64,000 nt of DNA from Thalassovita sp. Its GTDB lineage: Bacteria > Pseudomonadota > Alphaproteobacteria > Rhodobacterales > Rhodobacteraceae. Below, piece by piece: positions 15,498-22,699 of the stretch. The translations under genes and the position numbers were made by a program. Within the stretch, counting starts at the first letter, position 1. Every line of letters begins with the position of its first letter. Under the pieces are notes generated by a model. The model was given only the letters and a program-made list of their open reading frames with translations. It searched no databases and was not told the origin of the DNA. The stretch spans positions 558,001 through 622,000 of the forward strand of contig NZ_OY829290.1 in NCBI RefSeq assembly GCF_963691685.1, given 5' to 3'.

Positions 15498-16544
15498 ATG
15501 CTGCTGGTATTTGCACTTGTTGGGATGATCTGGGGCGTAGGGCAGCTGATCGGCCTGCCCAAAGGCATGCGCTGGTCCTTGACCTTCCTGCTGTGGGCCG
15601 CCGTGGTTCTGGCCCAGCTGACCCTGCCTGAGGGCCATCCCCTGCGGGAGGCCACGGGTGGATCGGTTGCGCTCTGGCTGATGCTGGCGGGGGCCGGTGT
15701 CTTGGTCTGGCTTTACCGGATGGGCCTTGGCTGGCTGCGCCAGCGCGCCCAACCCGATGAGGTGGAAGATAGCGCGCCGAAACCAACATTTTCTGAGACA
15801 GAACTGAACCGCTACGCCCGCCATATCGTCATGCGTGAGGTCGGCGGCACCGGTCAGAAGCGGCTGAAAAACGCCAAGGTTCTGGTCATTGGTGCGGGCG
15901 GCCTTGGCTCCCCGGCGCTGCTTTATTTGGCGGCGGCGGGTGTGGGCACCATTGGGGTGATTGATGATGATGAGGTCGACAATTCCAACCTGCAGCGTCA
16001 GGTGATCCACCGCGATGCAGACATAGGCCTGCCCAAGGTGTTTTCCGCTGAAAAGGCCATGAAGGCACAAAACCCCTTTGTGGAGGTGCGTCCTTACAAA
16101 CGGCGGTTGGAGGCGGAGACAGCCGCGGATCTGATTGCGGCGTATGACATCGTGCTGGACGGCACCGATAACTTTGACACCCGCTATCTGGCCAACCGGA
16201 TCTGCGTAGACCAGGGCAAGCCGCTGATTTCTGGCGCGCTGTCGCAATGGGAAGGGCAGATCAGCGTGTTTCATCCCAAAAAGGGTGGACCCTGCTATCA
16301 ATGTGTCTTCCCCGAAGCACCTGCTGCCGGGCTGGCCCCCAGCTGTGCCGAGGCCGGGGTGATCGCACCGCTGCCCGGGGTCATTGGCACGATGATGGCG
16401 GTTGAGGCGATGAAACTGATCACCCGTGCAGGCGCGGTGCTGCGCGGTGAGATGATGATTTACGACGCGCTTTGGGGCGAAACCCGTAAATTCACGGTAA
16501 AACCACGCGCTGATTGCCCGATTTGTGGCAAAACGGATGGTTGA
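15498..16544 (+). CDS. Membrane-anchored HesA/MoeB/ThiF family adenylyltransferase
   Basis: The 348-residue product has two or three hydrophobic helices in residues 1-75 (MLLVFALVGMIWGVGQLIG, then LTFLLWAAVVLAQL and LWLMLAGAGVLVWLYR). Residues 95-348 are an E1-like enzyme: RYARHIVMREVGGTGQKRL, nucleotide loop VIGAGGLGSPAL, and NLQRQVIH. Zinc-binding pairs CYQC and CPIC are present, as is a candidate catalytic cysteine in APSCAEAGV. Such enzymes adenylate the C-terminus of MoaD or ThiS for sulfur transfer in molybdopterin or thiamine synthesis. Which carrier is used cannot be told from sequence. Standard MoeB lacks the membrane part, so this protein would work at the inner membrane. Confidence 0.88.
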   Translation: MLLVFALVGMIWGVGQLIGLPKGMRWSLTFLLWAAVVLAQLTLPEGHPLREATGGSVALWLMLAGAGVLVWLYRMGLGWLRQRAQPDEVEDSAPKPTFSETELNRYARHIVMREVGGTGQKRLKNAKVLVIGAGGLGSPALLYLAAAGVGTIGVIDDDEVDNSNLQRQVIHRDADIGLPKVFSAEKAMKAQNPFVEVRPYKRRLEAETAADLIAAYDIVLDGTDNFDTRYLANRICVDQGKPLISGALSQWEGQISVFHPKKGGPCYQCVFPEAPAAGLAPSCAEAGVIAPLPGVIGTMMAVEAMKLITRAGAVLRGEMMIYDALWGETRKFTVKPRADCPICGKTDG

Positions 16545-16616
16545 GCAACCGCCGCGATCCGTTAAAACAGTGCCACAAGCCGGAGAGCCTTCGGCGTGAA
16601 CAGAGAGGGTTTAAGC

Positions 16617-17402
16617 ATGAAATTTGTTCTGTCGATGGTGGCCGCATTGGGCCTGACCTCCACCGCTATGGCGGCGGACCTGCCGGATCTGGGCGGCAAG
16701 GAAGTGGTTGTTGTGACCGAAAACGCCTATCCGCCGCTGCAGTTTGTTGATCCCAAAACCGGCGAGGCGATCGGTTGGGAATATGACGCGATGGCGGAGA
16801 TTGCCAAGCGTATCAACATCACCGTTGTTTACGAAAACATCAGCTGGGACGCGATGATCCCCGCGGTCTCGGAGGGGCAGTTCGATCTGGGCATGACCGG
16901 CATCACCATCCGCGAAGACCGCAAGGAAAAGGTCGACTTCTCGGACAAATATATGACATCGCAGATGCGGATGATTGTTGCGGGTGATGAAACCCGGTTC
17001 GACGATGCCAAAAGCTTTGCCGCCAATGCCGATCTGCTGGCCGGCGCGCAGCCGGGCACCACGCCGTTCTACGTCACCGTTTATGACATTCTGGACGGCG
17101 ATGAGGCCAACCCGCGCATCACTCTGTTTGAAACCTTCGGCGCGGCCATTCAGGCCCTGCGCGTGGGCGATGTGGATCTGGCCCTGTCCGACAGCACCGC
17201 GGCCAACGGCTATGTGGCGGCATCTGACGGTCGTCTGAAAATCATCGGCGATCCGCTGGGTACTGAGGACTTTGGTTTCATCTTCCCCAAAGGCTCGGAT
17301 CTGGTTGACCCGATCAATGCCGCGATCGCCTCGATGGAGGCGGATGGATCGCTGGAAGCGCTGAACACCAAGTGGTTCCTGGAATATAAACTGGGTCAGT
17401 AA
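16617..17402 (+). CDS. Amino-acid ABC transporter substrate-binding protein
   Basis: The predicted 261-residue protein begins with a signal peptide (MKFVLSMVAALGLTSTAMAAD), followed by a family 3 solute-binding domain: VVVVTENAYPPLQF, GWEYDAMAEIAKRI, FDLGMTGITIREDRKEKVDFSDKY and DLALSDSTAANGYV. It would bind a polar amino acid or related solute in the periplasm and deliver it to the permease encoded next. The ligand is not predictable. Start at 16617 is chosen for the signal peptide; an upstream GTG at 16596 has no support. A terminator-like hairpin separates it from the permease, consistent with high expression of the binding protein relative to the membrane part. Confidence 0.93.
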   Translation: MKFVLSMVAALGLTSTAMAADLPDLGGKEVVVVTENAYPPLQFVDPKTGEAIGWEYDAMAEIAKRINITVVYENISWDAMIPAVSEGQFDLGMTGITIREDRKEKVDFSDKYMTSQMRMIVAGDETRFDDAKSFAANADLLAGAQPGTTPFYVTVYDILDGDEANPRITLFETFGAAIQALRVGDVDLALSDSTAANGYVAASDGRLKIIGDPLGTEDFGFIFPKGSDLVDPINAAIASMEADGSLEALNTKWFLEYKLGQ

Positions 17403-17424
17403 GATCGAATAAAGTTGATGACAG

Positions 17425-17459
17425 ATCCCCGGCCGCAACCTGCGTGTCGGGGATTTTTC
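17425..17459 (+). terminator. Partial terminator between binding-protein and permease genes
   Basis: ATCCCCG at 17425-17431 pairs with CGGGGAT at 17448-17454 and is followed by a run of five T residues. The loop is long (16 nt), so termination is probably partial. It would lower permease expression relative to the binding protein. Confidence 0.6.
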
Positions 17460-17474
17460 TGAAAGGCAGGCAAG

Positions 17475-18272
17475 ATGGGCCCGGTCCGCGAGAACAAAGA
17501 AGACTTCCCCTGGTGGCTGGTCGCCGTGGTGGCCATTGGGCTGTATCTGGGCTGGCAAGTGGTCACGGATGACCTCTATGTGCAGATCCTTTCGACCCTC
17601 AGCAAAGGTGTCAAACTGACAGTTTTTGTCACTTTGGTCAGCTTTGTCTTGGCTTCGGGTCTGGGGCTGCTCCTGGCGGTGGGGTCTGGGTCACGCTATC
17701 TGGTGGTGCGTCAGCTCTGCCGGTTCTACGTCGAAGTGGTGCGCGGCGTGCCGATCATTGTGCTGCTGCTTTATGTGGCCTTCGCCCTCGCCCCGGCGCT
17801 GGTCGCCTTTTACAACTATCTGGGGGAGATGATTGGCCTTGATCCGATCCGCACCCGGCATTTCCCATTGCTGTGGCGCGCCATCCTTGCCCTGATGATT
17901 GCCTATAGCGCCTTTATTTCCGAAGTGTTCCGCGCGGGTCTGCAATCTGTTGACACCGGCCAGATTGAGGCGGCGCAGGCCTTGGGCCTAAGCCGCTGGC
18001 ATCGGTTCCGGCTGGTGATTTTCCCGCAGGCGATCCGCACGATCCTGCCGCCTTTGGGCAATGATTTCGTGGCCTTGGTTAAGGATTCCTCTCTCGTGTC
18101 AGTGCTGGGGGTTCTGGATGTCACCCAGTTGGGCAAGGTCACTGCCGCCAGCAACTTCCGGTATTTTGAGACCTATAATGTGGTGGCGCTGATCTATCTG
18201 ACCATGACGATTGGCCTGTCGCTGCTGCTCAGACGGTTTGAACGGCATCTGCGGCGCAAGGACGTGGGGTGA
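17475..18272 (+). CDS. Amino-acid ABC transporter permease (HisM/GlnP type)
   Basis: The 265-residue product has about five membrane segments and the family's contact loop for the ATPase (SEVFRAGLQSVDTGQIEAAQALGLSRW near residues 150-178, containing the EAA motif). A second conserved stretch reads FPQAIRTILPPLGNDFVALVKDSSL. It should form the inner-membrane channel for the upstream binding protein. No ATP-binding subunit is next to it: the next gene is a peptidase, so the ATPase must be encoded elsewhere or be shared. Length is slightly above the usual 220-240 because of an N-terminal extension of about 15 residues before the first helix. Confidence 0.93.
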   Translation: MGPVRENKEDFPWWLVAVVAIGLYLGWQVVTDDLYVQILSTLSKGVKLTVFVTLVSFVLASGLGLLLAVGSGSRYLVVRQLCRFYVEVVRGVPIIVLLLYVAFALAPALVAFYNYLGEMIGLDPIRTRHFPLLWRAILALMIAYSAFISEVFRAGLQSVDTGQIEAAQALGLSRWHRFRLVIFPQAIRTILPPLGNDFVALVKDSSLVSVLGVLDVTQLGKVTAASNFRYFETYNVVALIYLTMTIGLSLLLRRFERHLRRKDVG

Positions 18273-18390
18273 CGGCCTTCTACTGGGGCGCGCTGTGGTC
18301 CGGTTTGCACCCCTGATCACATCCTTTTTGCGCCCCGTCCTCTGGACGATCCCAATGCGCGGGCATAGCTTTCCCTCAAAGGAGATCGTT

Positions 18391-20400
18391 ATGACCAATC
18401 CGCTGATGTCCCAATGGGACACCCCCTTTGAACTTGCCCCGTTTGACACCATCCGGGATGAGGATTTTGCCCCCGCGTTTGAGGCCGCGCTGGACGCGCA
18501 TAACGCTGAAATTGCGGCCATCGCCGAAAACACGGACACCCCGACCTTTGCCAATACCGTCGAAGCGCTGGAGGCCGCGGGTGAGGCGCTGAACAAGGTG
18601 CTTTCGGTGTTCTTCACCGTCGCAGGCGCCGACAGCAACCCGGCGCGTGAGGCGTTGCAGCGCGACTTTTCGCCCAAAATGGCGGCGCACTTCGCTGCAA
18701 TTTCCTCAAACAAGGCGCTGTTTGCCCGTTTGGCTGATCTTTGGGCGCGACGCGATGATCTGGACCTCAGCCCGGAACAGGCGCGCGTCCTGATGCTGAG
18801 CCACCGCGGGTTCGTACGCGCTGGTGCCGCGCTGGAAGGCGCGGCCGACGCGCGCATGGGCAAAATCAAGGGCCGGTTGGCGGTGCTGGGCACCCAGTTC
18901 ACCCAGAACCTGCTGGCGGATGAACGCGAATGGTTCATGGAACTGACCGAGGAGGATCTGGACGGTCTGCCCGATTTTGCTGTGGAGGCGATGCGCGCGG
19001 CGGGCGCTGAAAAGGGCGCGGCCGGGCCGGTGGTGACCACGGGTCGGTCGATCATCACCCCGTTTTTGCAATTTTCCACCCGCCGCGATCTGCGTCAGAA
19101 GGCCTATCAGGCCTTCACCGCGCGGGGGGCCAACGGCAATGACAATGACAACCGCGCCATCGCGGCTGAGATCCTCACCTTGCGCGAAGAACGTGCGCAT
19201 CTGTTGGGCTATGCGGATTTTGCCAGCTACAAACTGGAAACCGAAATGGCCAAGACGCCAGATCGGGTGGCCGAACTGCTGGAAGCGGTCTGGCAACCGG
19301 CCAAGGCCCGCGCCGAGGCAGATGCCAACGTGCTGGAAGAGATGATGCATGCCGAGGGCATCAACGGCGATCTGGAAGCCTGGGATTGGCACTATTACGC
19401 CGCCAAACGGCGCAAGGCGGAACATGATCTGGATGAGGCTGAGCTGAAGCCCTACCTGCAGCTGGAGCGGATGATTGAGGCCTCCTTTGCCTGTGCCACC
19501 CGCCTGTTCGGGCTGGAGTTCACGCCGCTGGATGTGCCGCTCTACCATGAGGATTGTCGCGCCTGGGAGGTGACGCGGAACGGTGAACATGTGGCCGTTT
19601 TCATTGGTGACTATTTCGCCCGTGGCTCCAAACGGTCCGGCGCGTGGTGCTCGGCGATGCGGGCACAGGCGAAGTTCCCGAAGGTGCAGGCGCCGGTGGT
19701 GATCAACGTCTGCAACTTTGCCAAGGGTGATCCGGCGCTTCTGTCTTATGACGATGCGCGCACCCTGTTCCATGAATTTGGCCATGCGCTGCATCAGATG
19801 CTGTCCAATGTGACCTATGAAAGCATTTCCGGTACCTCGGTGGCGCGGGACTTCGTGGAACTGCCCAGCCAGCTTTATGAACATTGGCTTGAGGTGCCTG
19901 ACGTGCTGCAGGAATTTGCCACCCACGCCGAAACCGGCGAGGCCATGCCTGCCGCAATGCTGGAGAAGGTGCTGGGCGCGGCCAACTTTGATCAGGGCTT
20001 CCAAACAGTGGAATATGTCGCCTCGGCCATGGTGGATCTGGCGTTCCACCGCGGCGCGGCAGCTGCGGATCCGATGGCAAAACAGGCGGAGGTTCTGGCC
20101 GGACTTGGCATGCCGAAACAGATCGCCATGCGCCATGCGACGCCGCATTTTGCCCATGTCTTTGCCGGTGACGGCTATTCGTCCGGCTATTACAGCTACA
20201 TGTGGTCCGAGGTGATGGATGCCGATGCTTTCGCCGCCTTTGAAGAGGCCGGCGGCGCCTTTGATCCGGCCAAGGCCAAAGCGCTGGAGGACAACATCCT
20301 GTCCACCGGCGGATCGAAAGAGGCGGAAGAGCTTTATGTGGCGTTCCGGGGCCGGATGCCCGGGGTTGAGGCGCTGCTGAAAGGGCGCGGCCTCAGCTAA
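18391..20400 (+). CDS. M3 family metallopeptidase (oligopeptidase A / peptidyl-dipeptidase Dcp type)
   Basis: The 669-residue product ends with the M3 catalytic region: HEFGHALHQ (HExxH zinc site, near residue 460) and, 25 or so residues on, DFVELPSQLYEHW with the third zinc ligand. GYSSGYYSYMWSEVMDAD near the C-terminus is the substrate-tyrosine region. M3 peptidases degrade short peptides in the cytoplasm; there is no signal peptide. The start at 18391 has an ideal AAAGGAG site; a longer in-frame reading from 18211 overlaps the permease and is not supported. Oligopeptidase A and Dcp are hard to separate without alignment. Confidence 0.95.
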   Translation: MTNPLMSQWDTPFELAPFDTIRDEDFAPAFEAALDAHNAEIAAIAENTDTPTFANTVEALEAAGEALNKVLSVFFTVAGADSNPAREALQRDFSPKMAAHFAAISSNKALFARLADLWARRDDLDLSPEQARVLMLSHRGFVRAGAALEGAADARMGKIKGRLAVLGTQFTQNLLADEREWFMELTEEDLDGLPDFAVEAMRAAGAEKGAAGPVVTTGRSIITPFLQFSTRRDLRQKAYQAFTARGANGNDNDNRAIAAEILTLREERAHLLGYADFASYKLETEMAKTPDRVAELLEAVWQPAKARAEADANVLEEMMHAEGINGDLEAWDWHYYAAKRRKAEHDLDEAELKPYLQLERMIEASFACATRLFGLEFTPLDVPLYHEDCRAWEVTRNGEHVAVFIGDYFARGSKRSGAWCSAMRAQAKFPKVQAPVVINVCNFAKGDPALLSYDDARTLFHEFGHALHQMLSNVTYESISGTSVARDFVELPSQLYEHWLEVPDVLQEFATHAETGEAMPAAMLEKVLGAANFDQGFQTVEYVASAMVDLAFHRGAAAADPMAKQAEVLAGLGMPKQIAMRHATPHFAHVFAGDGYSSGYYSYMWSEVMDADAFAAFEEAGGAFDPAKAKALEDNILSTGGSKEAEELYVAFRGRMPGVEALLKGRGLS

Positions 20401-20447
20401 GTGATGCACCCCGGGGCAGGGCCCGGGATGCAGAGTTGATGTGATCG

Positions 20448-20480
20448 AAGGTCACCCCACAACGGGGTGGCCTTTGTTTT
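20448..20480 (+). terminator. Intrinsic terminator of the M3 peptidase gene, inside the convergent gene
   Basis: AAGGTCACCCC (20448-20458) pairs with GGGGTGGCCTT (20464-20474) around a 5-nt loop and is followed by TGTTTT. Most of the hairpin lies within the last codons of the convergent lipoprotein gene, so the same bases serve as coding sequence and terminator. Confidence 0.75.
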
Positions 20481-20823
20481 GCAGGCAGCGCAGCATCACG
20501 GCGCGGCGGTCTTCGTTGATTTCGGCCTCGGCTTCGGCGCGGCCAATGACGCCGCCAAGCGCGGCACCAATCAGCGCGCCTTCTAGGTCTTCTTCCTCAG
20601 CAGCGCCTGCCAAGCCGCCCACGGCAACGCCGGCATATGTGCCGCGGCGGGCGCGTTCATCGGTGTAGGCTTTGGCAACTTGGCGGCAGGCGGCCTGATC
20701 AGCGGCAAAGTTAGCCCCGGCAGGGCCAGAGAGCTGCACCTGACGATCCAGCGGATCGGCGCAGGCAGCCAGGGTGATCAGGGCAGACAGGGCAAGAATA
20801 TGGTGATGAAATTTCAGATGCAT
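20452..20823 (-). CDS. Small lipoprotein with glycine-zipper segment
   Basis: The 123-residue product starts with a signal peptide ending in a lipobox (LITLAAC), so it should be lipid-anchored. Residues 65-95 contain a glycine-zipper-like stretch (GVAVGGLAGAAEE, then GALIGAALGGVIG), similar to small outer-membrane-associated proteins. Conserved Cys residues occur near 46 and 113. No specific function is assigned. It is convergent with the M3 peptidase, whose terminator overlaps the last codons. Confidence 0.75.
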   Translation of the reverse strand: MHLKFHHHILALSALITLAACADPLDRQVQLSGPAGANFAADQAACRQVAKAYTDERARRGTYAGVAVGGLAGAAEEEDLEGALIGAALGGVIGRAEAEAEINEDRRAVMLRCLQNKGHPVVG

Positions 20824-20962
20824 GGGAGGCTTCGCTTTCTCTAATCGCTTTTTCGTTTTGATGGGCCCGTTTGGGCGATGGCGGTTAGATAGCGACAGAA
20901 AGGGTCATGCGGAATTTACGAGTTTGCATCTGGCTTATGCGGATTTGTTGGGGCGCACTCCA

Positions 20963-20997
20963 AAAGAAAACCCCGCCGCGGGTGAGCGCAACGGGGA
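20963..20997 (-). terminator. Intrinsic terminator of the phosphohexomutase gene
   Basis: On the minus strand CCCCGTTGCG can fold with CGCGGCGGGG and is followed by TTTTCTTTT. It lies about 25 bp past the stop of the phosphomannomutase/phosphoglucomutase gene. The rest of the 199-bp gap (20824-21022) shows only the presumed lipoprotein promoter region. Confidence 0.75.
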
Positions 20998-21022
20998 TGT
21001 TTTCCGACACTTCGAGAGTGGC

Positions 21023-22519
21023 TCAGATCGTCTGGTCGTATTCCCCGACCAGCGGCTCGGTTTTGATCACCGCGTCGATCTCGGCAAAGATGGCGCGCAT
21101 TTCCGCTTCGCTTTCGCTGCTTTCGCAGACCACCACCAGGTTCGGCGTGTTGGATGAGGCGCGCACCAACCCCCAGGAGCCGTTTTCCAGGATCACCCGG
21201 GCGCCGTTGACGGTCACAACCTCTTTGATCGCCTTGCCGGCCAGGGTTTCGCCAGCCTCTGCCTTGGCCACCAGTTTTTCCACCAGCCGGTCCAACACGC
21301 CGTATTTCTCGGTGTCGGCGCAATAGGGTGACATGGTGGGGGTGGACCAGGTTTTTGGCAGCGCCTTGCGCAGGTCCGACATTTTCATGTCGGGGTTGCG
21401 GTCCATCAGTTTGCAGATCTCCACCGCGACGCGCATGCCGTCGTCATAGCCGCGGCCAATGTCACCCGACAGGAAGTAGTGGCCCGACTTTTCAAAGCCT
21501 GCCAGCGCGCCAATCGCGTGCACCCGGCGTTTCATGTGGCTGTGGCCGGTTTTCCAGTAATCGGCCTTGATGTCATATTTCTGCAGCTCAGGGTCCGAGG
21601 CAAAGAGGCCGGTGGATTTCACATCCGCCACAAAGGTCGACCCGGGGTAGAGCTTGGCCAGATCGCGGGCCATGATGACGCCCACCTTATCGGCAAAAAT
21701 CTCTTCCCCCTCATCATCCACAACGCCGCAGCGATCGCCGTCGCCGTCAAAGCCAAGCGCAAAATCCGCGCCCGAGGCTTTCACGCTGTCTGACATGTCA
21801 TGCAGCATTTCCATCGCTTCGGGGTTTGGGTTGTAGTTGGGGAAAGTGTAGTCCAGCCGGTTGTGGCTATCGACCATCTCAACGCCCAGCCGTTCAAACA
21901 GCGCCGGGCCAAATGCGGCGGCGGTGCCGTTGCCTGAGGCGCAGACAACCTTCAGCTTGCGGGTCATTTTGAAATCACCGACGAGGTCATCCATATAGGC
22001 GTCCCAAACGCCATCGACGAATTCGTACATGCCGCCCTCATGCGGCTGGCCCTTGCCGTTCAGCACGATGTCTTTCAGTTCCCCCATCTCATCAGGGCCG
22101 TGGGTCAGCGGGCGCTGGAAACCCATTTTGACACCGGTCCAACCGTTTGGATTGTGCGAGGCGGTGACCATCGCCACCGCGGGCGCGTCCAGATGGAACT
22201 GGCTGAAATAGGCCATTGGGGTGATGCAGGGGCCGATGTCTTTCACCCTGATGCCGGCCTGCATCAGACCAACGATCAAGGCGTTTTTGATCGACAGCGA
22301 ATAGTCGCGGTAATCATTGCCGACGGCGATCACCGGCTCCAGCCCATGCAGGCGCATCTGGGTGCCAATGCCCAGACCCAGGGCGGTCATGCCGGGCAAG
22401 TTGATCTCATCCGGGAATTTCCAGCGGGCGTCATATTCGCGAAAGCCGGTGGGTTTGATCATCGGCAGTTTGAGGAAATCCCAAGTGTTTGGTGTCACAT
22501 CTGCAAGAGGTTTGGTCAC
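21023..22519 (-). CDS. manB: Phosphomannomutase/phosphoglucomutase
   Basis: The 498-residue product belongs to the alpha-D-phosphohexomutase superfamily. The phosphoserine loop TASHNPNGWTG lies near residue 120, the metal-binding DGDGDRCG near 260, the sugar-binding GEKSGH-like loop (FEKSGHYFLSG) near 345, and a C-terminal phosphate-binding region (WGLVRASSNTPNL) near 450. It interconverts hexose 1- and 6-phosphates to supply nucleotide sugars for surface polysaccharides. The next genes upstream on this strand are capsule export genes, which fits that role. Preference for mannose or glucose cannot be read directly. Confidence 0.92.
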   Translation of the reverse strand: MTKPLADVTPNTWDFLKLPMIKPTGFREYDARWKFPDEINLPGMTALGLGIGTQMRLHGLEPVIAVGNDYRDYSLSIKNALIVGLMQAGIRVKDIGPCITPMAYFSQFHLDAPAVAMVTASHNPNGWTGVKMGFQRPLTHGPDEMGELKDIVLNGKGQPHEGGMYEFVDGVWDAYMDDLVGDFKMTRKLKVVCASGNGTAAAFGPALFERLGVEMVDSHNRLDYTFPNYNPNPEAMEMLHDMSDSVKASGADFALGFDGDGDRCGVVDDEGEEIFADKVGVIMARDLAKLYPGSTFVADVKSTGLFASDPELQKYDIKADYWKTGHSHMKRRVHAIGALAGFEKSGHYFLSGDIGRGYDDGMRVAVEICKLMDRNPDMKMSDLRKALPKTWSTPTMSPYCADTEKYGVLDRLVEKLVAKAEAGETLAGKAIKEVVTVNGARVILENGSWGLVRASSNTPNLVVVCESSESEAEMRAIFAEIDAVIKTEPLVGEYDQTI

Positions 22520-22643
22520 TGAAATTACTCACTTTGAAAGGGTTGGTCCGCCATGTTTCGGCGCGCCCACCCCGGGAGGCGGGGGAAGGCAATGCTGGAC
22601 CTGTTATGCCCAGCAAACCGTTACGATTCAACAAAACAGACGG

Positions 22644-22692
22644 GGATACCCCCTATCCAGAGGGTTAGCCCCCGTTCGGGATGAACAGGGGG
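22644..22692 (-). terminator. Hairpins after kpsE, possible terminator
   Basis: Two hairpins lie in the 180-bp gap after kpsE. One pairs 22669-22677 with 22684-22692 (nine pairs with one wobble). The second pairs GGATA at 22644-22648 with TATCC at 22654-22658 and is followed on the minus strand by a T-rich stretch. Neither is a textbook terminator. Confidence 0.35.
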
Positions 22693-22699
22693 TAAGAGC

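Noticed and set aside
18314..18321. TGATCACA near the M3 peptidase promoter, part of the TCA operator motif
   Set aside because: Only one half-site is present, without the leading GTG, without a partner 21 bp away and without the mirrored flanks.
18706..20409. Open frame of more than 560 codons on the minus strand
   Set aside because: It is antisense to the M3 peptidase and has the same composition artefact; there is no ribosome-binding site or recognisable domain.
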